NCBI RefSeq assembly: GCF_002043095.1
Contig: NZ_MVOC01000033.1
Location: 1 to 59,142 of the forward strand
Direction of reading: 5' to 3'
DNA: 59,142 nucleotides
DNA from: Mycobacterium sp. AT1
GTDB taxonomy: Bacteria; Actinomycetota; Actinomycetes; Mycobacteriales; Mycobacteriaceae
Numbering within the stretch: the first letter of the stretch is position 1; every line of letters starts with the position of its first letter. The translations under genes and the position numbers were made by a program. Of this stretch, positions 24,580-33,503 are shown piece after piece. Below the pieces are notes generated by a model. The model was not told the DNA's origin, made no database searches, and saw only the letters and a program-made list of their open reading frames with translations.

Positions 24580-25962
24580 TCATCGACTTGGCTGGGCGGC
24601 CGCTACCGGCACGGCGCTCGCGGCGAAACTGCGCACCGCGTCGGGTTGGCCCGCCGGGTGGGTGTGGAGATAGGCGGCATGCACCTTGTTGCGGATCGCG
24701 CCGTCGTGCTTGGTGACATCGCCGACGAGGAACGACCATGCCGGCGGGTACGCGGCGTCGAATTCGACCGTGGTGCGGTGAAATTCGTGTCCTACGGCGC
24801 GATGGCCCAGCGGATGTAGGACGGAATCGCCTGCCGCGACGGCATCTCGGTAGCCCAGGGTGAGTCGCTTGGTGAAGTGGGCGGTGCCGTCGAAGACCCC
24901 ACACATCGGGTGGTCCTCGAGTCGTGTCATCAGATACGTCAGCCCAGCGCACTCGGCGTAGATCGGCGCATGCTCGGCCAGTTCGCGGATCTGCTGCCGC
25001 ACCTCGACGTTGGCGGACAGTTCGGGAAGATATTGCTCGGGGAACCCGCCGGGCAGGATCAGCGCATCGGTGCGCTCCGGCAGTGACTCGACGATGGGAT
25101 CGAATTCGACGACGACGGCGCCCGCGGCACGCAGCATTTCGGTGTGTTCGGCATAGCTGAAGCTGAACGCCCGGCCTGCGGCCACGGCCACTACCGGGTG
25201 ACCGTCGACGGGGCCGCCGACCGCCGTGACGGGATCCCACGGTGCCGCAGTGACGTTCGCTGCCGCGAGGGCGGCGACGGCTGCGAGGTCGACGTGCTGT
25301 GCCACCAGGCTCGTCATCGCGTCGACGGCGGCCCTTGCCTGGTTGCCGTGCTCCACTGCGGTGACGAGGCCGAGATGTCTCGACGGTACCGACAGTTCGG
25401 TCGCGCGCGGAATGGCGCCGAGCACGGGCATGCCGATGAACTCGCAGGCCTGTCGGAGCACCTGTTCGTGGCGGGGGGAGCCGACCCTGTTGAGGATGAC
25501 TCCGCCGATGCGGGTTCTGGTGTCGAACGTCGAAAACCCGTGCAGCACGGCGGCAATGCTCTGACTGTGGCCGCTGGCATCCACGACCAGTAGGACGGGA
25601 GCGTTCAGCAGCGACGCGACGTGGGCCGTCGATCCGACCGCGGGCGCCACCGACTCCGGGTCGATGCGGCCGTCGAACAGGCCCATGACCCCCTCGACCA
25701 CCGCGATGTCGGCGCCCGCGCAGCCGTGCCGATACAGGGGCCCGATGAGCTCTTCGGACACCAACACCGGGTCGAGGTTGCGGCCAGGTCTGCCAGCGGC
25801 CAGCGCGTGATAGCCGGGATCGATGAAGTCGGGCCCGACCTTGAACGGCGCAACCCGATTCCCGGCGCGTCTGAGTGCACCCATCAATCCCGTTGCCACC
25901 GTGGTCTTTCCGCTACCCGATGAGGGCGCGGCCACCACCACCGCGGGCGTCGTGGCTACCAC
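24580..25962 (-). CDS. cobB: Cobyrinate/hydrogenobyrinate a,c-diamide synthase CobB
   Basis: Amidates the a and c side chains of the corrin ring using ATP and glutamine. It has 460 residues in two domains: an N-terminal dethiobiotin-synthetase-like ATPase (P-loop [16 protein letters not shown], then [10 protein letters not shown]) and a C-terminal class I amidotransferase with the nucleophile in [11 protein letters not shown] and an upstream [12 protein letters not shown] at 25962 overlaps the cobO stop by seven bases. Its product goes to cobaltochelatase and then to CobO, whose gene is directly upstream. Confidence 0.95.
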   Translation of the reverse strand: MVATTPAVVVAAPSSGSGKTTVATGLMGALRRAGNRVAPFKVGPDFIDPGYHALAAGRPGRNLDPVLVSEELIGPLYRHGCAGADIAVVEGVMGLFDGRIDPESVAPAVGSTAHVASLLNAPVLLVVDASGHSQSIAAVLHGFSTFDTRTRIGGVILNRVGSPRHEQVLRQACEFIGMPVLGAIPRATELSVPSRHLGLVTAVEHGNQARAAVDAMTSLVAQHVDLAAVAALAAANVTAAPWDPVTAVGGPVDGHPVVAVAAGRAFSFSYAEHTEMLRAAGAVVVEFDPIVESLPERTDALILPGGFPEQYLPELSANVEVRQQIRELAEHAPIYAECAGLTYLMTRLEDHPMCGVFDGTAHFTKRLTLGYRDAVAAGDSVLHPLGHRAVGHEFHRTTVEFDAAYPPAWSFLVGDVTKHDGAIRNKVHAAYLHTHPAGQPDAVRSFAASAVPVAAAQPSR

Positions 25963-26570
25963 TCGATCCCCTTCTGGCCCTTGCGTCCGGCATCCATGGG
26001 GTGTTTGACCTTCGTCATCTCGGTGACGAGGTCGGCGTCATCCGTCAGTCGACGTGGTGCATCTCGGCCGGTGATCACGACGTGCTGGCTGCCTGGACGC
26101 GCCAACAGCGTTTCGACCACGTCGTCGACGTCCACCCAGCCCCACTTCAGCGGGTAGGTGAACTCGTCGAGCACGTAGAAGTCGTGCCGTTCATCGGCGA
26201 GCCTGCAGGCGATCTCGGCCCAGCCATCGGCCGCTGCAGCCGCGTGGTCCTGCTCGCTGCCGGCCTTTCGGGACCACGACCACCCGGCACCCATCTTGTG
26301 CCACTCGACGTTGCCGCCGATGCCGTGTTCGCGGTGAAGGTCACCGAGGCGCGCAAAGACGGCCTCCTCGCCGACCCTCCACTTGGCGCTCTTGACGAAC
26401 TGGAACACCGCTACGTCGAAACCCGAGTTCCAGGCGCGCAGCGCCATTCCGAAGGCGGCAGTCGACTTTCCCTTGCCGGGGCCGGTGTGCACGGCGAGCA
26501 CCGGGCTGTTGCGACGGGCCCGGGTGGTGCGGCCGTCGTCGGGAACGACGAGCGGGCGTCCCTGTGGCAT
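25956..26570 (-). CDS. cobO: Cob(I)yrinic acid a,c-diamide adenosyltransferase CobO
   Basis: Adenosylates cobalt during de novo B12 synthesis; it belongs to the CobA/CobO/BtuR P-loop family, unrelated to PduO. It has 204 residues: VHTGPGKGKSTAAFGMALRA (P-loop), VFQFVKSAKW, FYVLDEFTYPLKWGWVD and the C-terminal [25 protein letters not shown] at 26570 begins the operon cobO-cobB-cobT. The cbtB gene lies 40 bases upstream on the same strand and probably shares its promoter. Confidence 0.96.
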   Translation of the reverse strand: MPQGRPLVVPDDGRTTRARRNSPVLAVHTGPGKGKSTAAFGMALRAWNSGFDVAVFQFVKSAKWRVGEEAVFARLGDLHREHGIGGNVEWHKMGAGWSWSRKAGSEQDHAAAAADGWAEIACRLADERHDFYVLDEFTYPLKWGWVDVDDVVETLLARPGSQHVVITGRDAPRRLTDDADLVTEMTKVKHPMDAGRKGQKGIEW

Positions 26571-26610
26571 GGCCGCTATCCCTTCGCGCTTTGGGTGCCG
26601 CGCTGGCGGG

Positions 26611-26820
26611 TCAGTGGCAAGGGAATCCGAGCAGATGGCGGGCGTCGTGAATGAATTCGTGAATGTGGGTGTCGCTGCCGAACACCGACGTGGCGCCCTG
26701 ATCGAGGCCGACGAAGTACAACAGGACCAATGCCAGGAAGGCGGTGCCAGCGAGCCAGGCTGCGGAGGGCAGGGACGCGGACAGCGGGCGGACCGCTACG
26801 CCGGTTTGACGAGTCGTCAT
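26611..26820 (-). CDS. cbtB: CbtB-like cobalt transporter small subunit
   Basis: A 69-residue membrane protein with one hydrophobic helix (about 22-40, WLAGTAFLALVLLYFVGLDQ) and a His-rich tail, HIHEFIHDARHLLGFPCH, the mark of CbtB. CbtB proteins are found beside B12 genes and are thought to work with the five-helix CbtA in cobalt uptake. No cbtA is visible here. ATG at 26820 follows AAAGGA. The gene leads into cobO after 40 bases. Confidence 0.85.
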   Translation of the reverse strand: MTTRQTGVAVRPLSASLPSAAWLAGTAFLALVLLYFVGLDQGATSVFGSDTHIHEFIHDARHLLGFPCH

Positions 26821-27161
26821 TCGAGAAGTTCCTTTCGGGGCGTCACGCGACCCCGCTAGTTCAGGATGCACTTGGCCCAACATCTGACTCACACACCAGA
26901 TTTCAGTGTGTTCACAGCGGCGCGTCCGTTCTGGATTCACACCAGATTCCTGTACGCCAAGCGCACAGCGATGATAGACCACCCGAGCCGAATAGTGGAC
27001 GATCGGCGGCAGGTTGGCGCCGCTCATATGAGCGACGCCAATGCACTTGGGCGGAGACGGCCCCTCCATTCGGGCAGGAGGACTACTCTGACAACGGGTG
27101 GGGTGGACGGGCCTCGAAGCTTTGGCCGTGGAGTTTGCCGGTACTAGGAGCGTGATCTGCA
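26821..27161. promoter_or_regulatory. Divergent control region between cbtB-cobOBT and the GAF regulator
   Basis: This 341-base gap has no gene. CACACCAGATT occurs twice, at 26892-26902 and 26938-26948. The first copy is part of CACAC-N9-GTGTG, and the second is part of TCTGG-N7-CCAGA. Further right is a 28-base palindrome, listed separately. The repeats near cbtB are well placed to control the cobalt and cob genes, perhaps in response to cobalt or the GAF regulator. Confidence 0.5.
27014..27041. promoter_or_regulatory. 28-base near-perfect palindrome
   Basis: The left arm TTGGCGCCGCTCAT pairs with the right arm ATGAGCGACGCCAA at 13 of 14 positions, with no spacer. It lies 121 bases before the GAF regulator start and 194 bases from the cbtB start. 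A symmetric site of this size fits a dimeric repressor or activator; the divergent GAF regulator is the nearest candidate. Confidence 0.6.
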
Positions 27162-28463
27162 GTGGGTTCGTCGAGGGCGCTGGACGGCCGTCCGCCGTCG
27201 TGGCTTACGTCGACGGCGCTGCGCACCATGCACGAGATGTTCGTCGCCGGGGAAGTCGATTCGGCCTTTCTGGCCTCCACCGCGATTCGACCCATCGTCG
27301 CGGAGAGTTGGTGCCGCAGCCTGGCCAAGGGCGTCAATCCGGACAGTGAAGGGGCGTCGTCGTCGGACGTCACGCTGTCCTTGGCCCGGATGCGCGACAC
27401 GCATCCGTTGGCATCGGCGTTGCCGGTGATTCGGCGTCTACTGGTCGACGACGCGGCAGACTCGGGTGTCGTCGTGGCCGTCACGGCTGCCGACGGCACG
27501 TTGCTGTGGGTGGAGGGCGACCAGCAAGCCTGCCGCAACGCCGAGGCGATGAACTTCGTGCCCGGCTCCAACTGGAGCGAGCGTCGCGTCGGAACGAATG
27601 CGCCAGGAACCGCCCTCGCGCTTGATCGCGAAGTCCAGATCAGAAGCTCCGAGCACTTCTCCCGCGTCGTCCAGCCGTGGAGTTGCACCGCGGCACCCGT
27701 CCATGACCCCACCACCGGCGCCCTACTCGGCGCGATCGATCTGACCGGCGGCGCCGAGGTGGCGTCGGGCCAGGCGTTGGCGCTGGTTCGTGCCACCGCG
27801 GTCGCCGTGGAGAACCATCTGGCGTTGCTCCGGTTGACCGGGCCGAATGCGGGCGCCGAGCAATCGTCGAGTGCGCATCTGCGGGTGCTGGGCGCCGATC
27901 GTCCGCGGTGGCAGTTCGTCGACGACACCGGCAGGACGCGCAGCGCGTCACTGACGCCGAGGCACGCCGACATCCTGGTGCTGCTGAGCCAGCACCCCGA
28001 GGGTCTCAGCGCCGACCACCTGGCGATGATGCTCGACGACAAGGACCTCGACGTGGTGACGGTCCGCGCCGAGATGTCGCGGCTGCGACGGGTCATCCAC
28101 CCCGTCATGGTCGGGTCTCGACCGTATCGACTGCTTGAACCGGTCGTCAGTGACGTCAGCGAGGTCTTCGACCAACTTCGGTCCGGCCGGGTGGGTCCGG
28201 CGCTGGATGAGTACACCGGTGCCCTTTTGCCGCAATCGATGTCGCCCGCGATCGCGCGCCTTCGGACCGAGCTCAGCACGAGCTTGCGGACCGCGGTCGT
28301 GGCAACCCGTGACATGGGTCTGCTGCGCCGGTGGTTGGACCTGCCGGAGGGACGCGACGACCGCGACGGTTGGCGGCTGCTGCACGACGGCGCAGGCGCC
28401 GGATCGGTCGGCCAGGCCCGAGCCCGCGGTCATCTCGCGGGGCTCGACATGGACCTGGCCTGA
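27162..28463 (+). CDS. GAF-domain transcriptional regulator (AcoR-like, no AAA+ domain)
   Basis: A 433-residue regulator of a kind common in actinobacteria. The N-terminal half resembles the sensor part of AcoR-type activators: IVAESWCRSLAKGVNPD, then a GAF domain (about 85-205) with NFVPGSNWSERRVGTNAPGTALAL and VQPWSCTAAPVHDPTTGALLGAIDLTGG. The sigma-54 ATPase of true AcoR is missing. The C-terminal part (about 250-330, LTPRHADILVLLSQHPEGLSADHLAMMLDD) looks like a winged helix. Relatives adjoin alcohol or aldehyde oxidation genes. GTG at 27162 is used. It probably controls the divergent cobalt/cob operon or the diol genes; the ligand is unknown. Confidence 0.85.
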   Translation: MGSSRALDGRPPSWLTSTALRTMHEMFVAGEVDSAFLASTAIRPIVAESWCRSLAKGVNPDSEGASSSDVTLSLARMRDTHPLASALPVIRRLLVDDAADSGVVVAVTAADGTLLWVEGDQQACRNAEAMNFVPGSNWSERRVGTNAPGTALALDREVQIRSSEHFSRVVQPWSCTAAPVHDPTTGALLGAIDLTGGAEVASGQALALVRATAVAVENHLALLRLTGPNAGAEQSSSAHLRVLGADRPRWQFVDDTGRTRSASLTPRHADILVLLSQHPEGLSADHLAMMLDDKDLDVVTVRAEMSRLRRVIHPVMVGSRPYRLLEPVVSDVSEVFDQLRSGRVGPALDEYTGALLPQSMSPAIARLRTELSTSLRTAVVATRDMGLLRRWLDLPEGRDDRDGWRLLHDGAGAGSVGQARARGHLAGLDMDLA

Positions 28464-28507
28464 ACCGACCTGGAACCAGACGCCCGCGCGCTGCGTCCTA
28501 ACCGGGC

Positions 28508-28813
28508 ATGGGAGAAATTGAATCCGCGCGCGTCGACGTCGGAGCGGTCCTCGGAGTTGCAGGCCGATGCGACGCGATCGCCGACGCCGTCGACGGCTTG
28601 GCCCGTGGGCGGCTTGGCCACCTCGTCTTCGACGGGGCCCTCGCCGGCCGTGACCACGTAGCCCGCGGAGACGCGGTGCGACGCGCGGTCGACGACGTCG
28701 TCGACCAGACTCACGCGTGGGCCAGGGCGATGCGCGAGATCGCCGCCGCGTTGCGGGCCTCCGCCGACCGCTACGTCGACGGCGACGCGCGCGGCGCCGC
28801 GCGGCTGGGGTGA
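28508..28813 (+). CDS. Small helical ESX-associated-like protein (Rv3440c type)
   Basis: A 101-residue, all-helical protein. By position before the Ala/Pro-rich gene and upstream of glmS it corresponds to M. tuberculosis Rv3440c, as I recall that map. The C-terminal helix has HAWARAMREIAAALRASADRY and then YVDGD, which fits the YxxxD/E type VII secretion signal. A function as an ESX-secreted helical partner of the next protein is inferred. ATG at 28508. The next gene starts two bases after its stop, or overlaps it if the GTG at 28810 is used. Confidence 0.75.
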   Translation: MGEIESARVDVGAVLGVAGRCDAIADAVDGLARGRLGHLVFDGALAGRDHVARGDAVRRAVDDVVDQTHAWARAMREIAAALRASADRYVDGDARGAARLG

Positions 28814-28815
28814 CG

Positions 28816-30183
28816 ATGGCCAACCAGTTCGACGTCGCGGCCCGACTCGCCGACGGTCGACCCGCAGTCGGCGACGTCGAGGAGTACGTGGCGGCGTGCC
28901 GTCGGCTCGGCTACCAGCATCCGGACCTGACGACGCACGCCGCGCAGGTGCGCGACTGGTACTCCGGCGACGACGGTCTCGACCTGAGAGCGTTGGACTC
29001 CGATCACGGTGCCTTGGCGGCTGCCGCGTCGGCCGCCGAGGACGCCGCCCGCATGCAGGCCGACCTGATGACCGATCTCGACGCCGCCTGGTCGGGCCGG
29101 GGTGCGATGGCCGCCCGCGAATTCCTCTGGGGCAGTTGTCAATCGGCGACCGCCGTCAGCGCGGCGGTGCGGGCGGCCGCGGGCGCGGTGGCGACCCTTC
29201 GGGATGCCCTGTGGCAGGCGGTCGACGCCAAGGTGCTCGCCACCGAGGCGGTCGACGGCACGCAGCAGCCGCGGCGGACCGAGTGGATGACCGCCGCCAC
29301 GACGGTGAAGACCGGGGTCGGCGACGTCGCCGCCGCCAGCGAGCTGATCGACCTCGAGGTCACGCCGTTCGTCGACCTGGAGGTCGGAGCCGGGTGGGTG
29401 GCGGCGATGCGTGACGCCGCCTCGGCAGTCGACGCCGCCTATGACGCGGCGATCGCGCGGATCACCGCGCCGGTCGTCGTGTTCGGCGTGCCAGGCACCC
29501 TCGGCCCGCGGGGTGACCGGAGCGCGACGGAACAGCCGGAGCCCGTGCCGGTGGTCGCGTCCCGGCCCGAACCCGCGGCCGTTCAGACCGTGCCCGCGGC
29601 GTCCGTCGGGTCCGCCCCGGCGTCGGTCGCGCCGGCTGCCCCACCCCTGAGTCCACCGGTGACGCCGCCGATGCCCTCGTCGGGCGACCTCGGCGCGGGT
29701 GCCCCGTCGTTGGGGTCCATGGGGTCGGCGGGCTCCGGCCTCGGTGGATTCGGACAACAGCTGTCGGATCTGATCGGTGGGCTGGTCGGCTCGGGTGGCG
29801 ACCTGGCGGGCTCCGGCGGCCCTTCCGATCCCGGCCACCTCGCCGATTCCGACGAGTCCGTCGATCTTGGCGAGGACCTGGACGAGCCACCGGACGACGA
29901 GGATCCGGAAGAGGACGAGAAGACGGAGTCGGGCGAAGAGGACGAGAAGGCCGAGGAGGGTGAGGAAGTCGCAGAGCCGCAGGAGGCAGAGGAGGCCGTC
30001 GCCGACCCCGCAGCCGAACCGCCCCCGACTCCGGAACCCGCGCCTACCCCACCTCCGGAGCCGCCCGCGCCGCCGCCTGCGGTGCAGGATCTGCCCGATG
30101 CCATGGCACAGCCCCTCGCCGGGGACGCGGAGCCGACGCCGTGCGAGATCGCGGCCGACGAGCTACCGCAGGTCGGGGAGTAG
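28816..30183 (+). CDS. Ala/Pro-rich ESX-like protein (Rv3439c type)
   Basis: A 455-residue protein in three parts. Residues 1-220 are helical with a WxG-like turn (DAAWSGRGAMAAREFLW). Residues 230-345 are a Pro/Ala/Ser/Gly-rich linker. Residues 345-455 form a highly acidic segment (runs of Glu and Asp) and then Pro repeats. No signal peptide or membrane helix is seen. It matches the position and type of M. tuberculosis Rv3439c, as recalled. Pairing with the small upstream helical protein resembles PE/PPE or EspC/EspA-like pairs. ATG at 28816 or GTG at 28810 could be the start. Confidence 0.78.
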   Translation: MANQFDVAARLADGRPAVGDVEEYVAACRRLGYQHPDLTTHAAQVRDWYSGDDGLDLRALDSDHGALAAAASAAEDAARMQADLMTDLDAAWSGRGAMAAREFLWGSCQSATAVSAAVRAAAGAVATLRDALWQAVDAKVLATEAVDGTQQPRRTEWMTAATTVKTGVGDVAAASELIDLEVTPFVDLEVGAGWVAAMRDAASAVDAAYDAAIARITAPVVVFGVPGTLGPRGDRSATEQPEPVPVVASRPEPAAVQTVPAASVGSAPASVAPAAPPLSPPVTPPMPSSGDLGAGAPSLGSMGSAGSGLGGFGQQLSDLIGGLVGSGGDLAGSGGPSDPGHLADSDESVDLGEDLDEPPDDEDPEEDEKTESGEEDEKAEEGEEVAEPQEAEEAVADPAAEPPPTPEPAPTPPPEPPAPPPAVQDLPDAMAQPLAGDAEPTPCEIAADELPQVGE

Positions 30184-30188
30184 TGGAT

Positions 30189-30770
30189 TCAGTGGCCGTC
30201 GTCCCCGCTCAAGCGGGCGTGGGCGTGCATGTCGTGCCAGCCGTCGGCGTGCAACGCCGCACCGCGTCGCGTGCCCTCCTCGCGGAACCCGGCCTTGGTG
30301 GCCACGCGGCAGGAGGCGAGGTTGAGGGTTGAGTGCTGCAACTGGAGGCGGTGGAAGCCGGTGTGGAACGCCCACTCCGAGAGAGCGACGACGGCCCGCG
30401 GGCACAGTCCGCGGCCGCGCGACGAGGGGCACATCCAGTAGGCGACTTCAGCGCTGGCGTCGAACAGGTCGACGCCCTTCAACGCGATGCGGCCCAGCAA
30501 GGCGTCGTCGGCACCAACGATCGCCCAGTTGAACTCGGTCTCGGCGGTCCAGCTGCGCTGCCAGCTCGTGATCAGCTCTCGTGCTTCGTCGACGGTGTCG
30601 GCGCGCCTGATGTGCCAACGCCGAATCGCTTCGTCGTCGAACGCTGCGACGAGGGCCGCGGCGTCCTCGAGGATCCACGGTCTCAGCAGGGCGTCTCCGA
30701 CAGTGATCCGCGGCTGGTCCGACGTCGAGAAGGCGCCCTTCGGCAGGGCGGGAGGAAACGCGCTGGGCAC
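30189..30770 (-). CDS. GNAT family N-acetyltransferase (RimJ/RimL-like)
   Basis: An acetyl-CoA-dependent acetyltransferase of 193 residues. The order is LLRPWILEDAAALVAAF, EFNWAIVGADDALLGRIALKG, AEVAYWMCPSSRGRGLCPRAVVAL (acetyl-CoA loop) and NLASCRVATKAGFREEGTRR, typical of RimJ-type enzymes that modify ribosomal protein N-termini or antibiotics. The acceptor cannot be read from the sequence. GTG at 30770 is chosen; the longer open frame upstream runs into the LysR gene. It converges with the ESX-like gene with a five-base gap. Confidence 0.85.
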   Translation of the reverse strand: MPSAFPPALPKGAFSTSDQPRITVGDALLRPWILEDAAALVAAFDDEAIRRWHIRRADTVDEARELITSWQRSWTAETEFNWAIVGADDALLGRIALKGVDLFDASAEVAYWMCPSSRGRGLCPRAVVALSEWAFHTGFHRLQLQHSTLNLASCRVATKAGFREEGTRRGAALHADGWHDMHAHARLSGDDGH

Positions 30771-30798
30771 CAGACCATCTTCGCTCGTGGTTGGACGC

Positions 30799-31674
30799 TC
30801 AGACGGTCTGGTCGCGGCAGGCCAGCGCGGCGGCGACGAACGCGTCGCGGACCGGATCGACGACGGCCGCATCCCAGATCAGCGTGACGCGAGCGGGCGG
30901 CATGTTCTCGATCGGCACGACGCATACGTCGGGCCGCCGGTAGAACGCCGTCGCTGACCGCGGCACGATGGCGAAGCCCTCGTGGGCGGCGACGCGCTCG
31001 AGTTTCTCCTCCATGGTGGACGCCGCGCGGTGAGTGGCGCGCCGTCGTTCGGGTGTCGCGACGGCATACCACTCCGGCACGGCGGCCTGATCCTGCAGTG
31101 GGCGGTGCGAAGCCAGCTCGGCAAGTCGCACCGACCGTCGACCGGCCAGGGGGTCGTCGACGGACAGCAGCGCGTCCCGCGGTTCCTCGAGAAGCGCAGC
31201 GGTCCCGAGCCCGCGATGGTCGACGGGCTCCCGGGCGTAGACCACGTCGAGAGTGCGGGTGCGCACCAACTCGAGCTGTTCGGCCGCCCCGATCGGGACT
31301 ACCTTCGCGCGGTGAGCGGGGTTCGCCGATTCGAAGTTCCGCACGGCGGCGGTCGCAAACAACCCCGGCATCACCCCCACCCGCAGGACTCGCGTGGAAA
31401 CGGCGGATCGGGACAGCCTCTCTTGCAAGGCCTTTGACTCCGCAAGCAGAAAGCGCGCGTCCTGCAGCAGTTGGCTGCCTGCGTCGGTGAGTGTGGCGCC
31501 GCGCGTGTCGCGGATCAGCAGTCGGACGCCGAGTTCGCCCTCCAAGGCCCGGATCTGGCGCGACAGCACCGGCTGGGCAATGTGAAGGAGCTTCGCGGCC
31601 CGCCCGAAGTTCAGCTCCTCGGCGACGGCCACGAAGTAGCGCAGCTTGCGCATGTCGAGATCCGGCCTGTTCAT
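30799..31674 (-). CDS. LysR-family transcriptional regulator
   Basis: A 291-residue LysR regulator. The N-terminal winged helix is LRYFVAVAEELNFGRAAKLLHIAQPVLSRQIRALEGELGVRLL, followed by a linker helix and the effector-binding domain from about residue 90. ATG at 31674 is used; GGAGG stands directly before it, so the in-frame ATG at 31653 could also serve. The adjacent SDR gene is divergent, with 70 bases between the starts, the usual LysR/target layout. The inducer is unknown. Confidence 0.9.
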   Translation of the reverse strand: MNRPDLDMRKLRYFVAVAEELNFGRAAKLLHIAQPVLSRQIRALEGELGVRLLIRDTRGATLTDAGSQLLQDARFLLAESKALQERLSRSAVSTRVLRVGVMPGLFATAAVRNFESANPAHRAKVVPIGAAEQLELVRTRTLDVVYAREPVDHRGLGTAALLEEPRDALLSVDDPLAGRRSVRLAELASHRPLQDQAAVPEWYAVATPERRRATHRAASTMEEKLERVAAHEGFAIVPRSATAFYRRPDVCVVPIENMPPARVTLIWDAAVVDPVRDAFVAAALACRDQTV

Positions 31675-31744
31675 ACCTCCACGGTATCGCTGGGCGACGC
31701 AAAGGGTCTTGGACGGACGGCGCCGGCCGGTGGAGCGTGGAGCC

Positions 31745-32461
31745 ATGACCTTGAAGAACGCGAAAGTCCTCGTCGTCGGCGGCACCTCGGGCATCGGACT
31801 CGGTGTCGCACGCGCGGTGGCCGACCGCGGTGCCACGGTGATCGTCGTGTCCCGGCGTCGCACCAGCGTCGACCGGGCCCTGGCCGAACTCCCCGCCGGA
31901 GCCCGCGGCGCCACCGTCGACCTCGCCGATCCCGGGGCGCTCGACCGGCTGGTCACCGAGGTCGGCGACGTCGACCACCTGGTCTACACCGCCGGCGAGC
32001 CGCTCGAGATGACGGCGCTTGCCGAGCTGACGCCGGAGGTCGTCAACGCGTTCTTCCAGACCCGCTTCATCGGTGCTCTGAGCGTTGCGCGGGTGTTCGG
32101 TCCGCGGCTGCGCGCCGGTGGCTCGATCACGCTCACCAGCGGCACGGCGGCGTGGACCCCGGGCTACGGTGTCCTTCCGTCCAGCCTGTGCGGCGCGATG
32201 AATGCGTTGACCACGGCGCTGGCAATGGAGTTGGCGCCGATCCGGGTCAACGCCGTCGCGCCGGGGCTGATCCGCACCCCCCTGTGGGATGCCATGTCCG
32301 AGGACGACCGGCAGGCGCTGTACGAGCAAGAGGCGCAACGGGTTCCACTCGGCCGCGTCGGCGAGGTGGCCGACGTCGCGCTGGCCTACCTCTACTGTAT
32401 GGAGCAGGCGTTCAGCACCGGCACGGTGCTCACCGTCGAGGGTGGCACCCTGCTGGTGTGA
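31745..32461 (+). CDS. SDR-family protein lacking the catalytic Tyr/Lys
   Basis: A 238-residue short-chain dehydrogenase-like protein. The nucleotide site is VLVVGGTSGIGLGVA. The Asn of the NNAG motif region reads YTAGEP, and Ser132 is present. The catalytic YxxxK is replaced: the aligned stretch LPSSLCGAMNALTTALAMEL gives Ser146 and Gly150. The C-terminal VNAVAPGLIRTPLW and GTVLTVEGGTLLV are normal. A subset of SDRs shows this change, so it may bind NAD(P) without normal carbonyl chemistry, or use another mechanism. It is divergent from LysR and probably its target. Confidence 0.88.
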   Translation: MTLKNAKVLVVGGTSGIGLGVARAVADRGATVIVVSRRRTSVDRALAELPAGARGATVDLADPGALDRLVTEVGDVDHLVYTAGEPLEMTALAELTPEVVNAFFQTRFIGALSVARVFGPRLRAGGSITLTSGTAAWTPGYGVLPSSLCGAMNALTTALAMELAPIRVNAVAPGLIRTPLWDAMSEDDRQALYEQEAQRVPLGRVGEVADVALAYLYCMEQAFSTGTVLTVEGGTLLV

Positions 32462-32462
32462 C

Positions 32463-33503
32463 TCAGTGCGCGAGCTCGACGAGCTCCTCGCAGAACTTCA
32501 CCGTCTCGCGATCGTCGCCGGAGAGTGGGTGCACCAGCATCGTGGTGACCCCGGCCTCTGCGTAGGCGGCCAACCGCTCCTTGACGAAACCCCTTGGGCC
32601 GACCAGGGATATGTCCCGCACCAGCTCGTCGGGTACCGCGGCGATGGCGTCTTCCTTCTTGCCCGCGAGGTACAGGTCCTGGATGCGGTCGGCGACCTCA
32701 CCGAAGCCGTAGCGAGTGGCCAGGTTGTGGTAGAAGTTCTTGCCGCGCGCGCCCATGCCGCCGATGTACAGCGCCAGTTGGGGTTTCGCCCACGCGAGCC
32801 GGTCGTCGACGTCGTCGCCGATGGCCAGGCTCGCCGAGACCATGACGTCGAGCGGGCCGAGGGCGGGGTCGCGCTTGGCGGCACCGGCGCGCAAGGCGTC
32901 ACCCCAGACGTCGTCGGCCTTCTCGGGGTAGTAGAAGATCGGCTGCCACCCTTCGGCGATCTCGGCGGTGAGCTTGACGTTCTGCGGGCCGAGTGCGGCG
33001 ATGGCGATCGGAATGCGTTCGCGGACAGGGTGATTGATGAGTTTCAGTGGCTTGCCGAGGCCGGTGCCACGGTCGGCGGGCAGGGGCACCTGGTAGTACT
33101 TGCCGTCGAACTCGACCTTGTCGCGGCGCCACACCTGGCGGCAGATCTCGACGATCTCGCGGGTGCGACCGAGCGGTGCGTCGAAGGGCACGCCGTGGAA
33201 GCCCTCCACCACCTGCGGGCCGGAGGTGCCGATGCCGAGCCGGAAGCGGCCGTCGGAGACGTAGTCCACGCCGGCGGCGGTCATCGCCAGCAGCGTCGGC
33301 GTGCGGGTGTAGATCGGGACGATGCCGGTCCCCAGTTCGATGGTCGAGGTCTTGGCCGCGAGGTAGCCCAGCTGGCTGATCGCGTCGTACGAGTAGGCCT
33401 CGGCGACCAACGCGATGTCGACCCCGCACTTCTCGAGTTCGACGACCTGGTTCGCCGCCTCCTTGAAGCCGCTGGCGTAACTCAAGAAGATTCCGGTGCG
33501 CAT
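32463..33503 (-). CDS. LLM-class F420-dependent oxidoreductase
   Basis: A 346-residue luciferase-like monooxygenase-fold protein. MRTGIFLSYASGFKEAANQVVELEKCGVDIALVAEAYSYDAISQLGYLAAKT and RFRLGIGTSGPQVVEGFHGVPFD are typical of the mycobacterial F420-dependent subset. FVKERLAAYAEAGVTTMLVHP ends the barrel. Substrates of this subset are mostly unknown. ATG at 33503. It converges with the SDR gene, with one base between their stop codons. Confidence 0.9.
   Translation of the reverse strand: MRTGIFLSYASGFKEAANQVVELEKCGVDIALVAEAYSYDAISQLGYLAAKTSTIELGTGIVPIYTRTPTLLAMTAAGVDYVSDGRFRLGIGTSGPQVVEGFHGVPFDAPLGRTREIVEICRQVWRRDKVEFDGKYYQVPLPADRGTGLGKPLKLINHPVRERIPIAIAALGPQNVKLTAEIAEGWQPIFYYPEKADDVWGDALRAGAAKRDPALGPLDVMVSASLAIGDDVDDRLAWAKPQLALYIGGMGARGKNFYHNLATRYGFGEVADRIQDLYLAGKKEDAIAAVPDELVRDISLVGPRGFVKERLAAYAEAGVTTMLVHPLSGDDRETVKFCEELVELAH

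Noticed and set aside
26821..27161. Possible B12 or cobalt riboswitch before cbtB-cobO
   Set aside because: No B12-box arrangement on the minus strand; the visible signals are protein-type repeats and palindromes.
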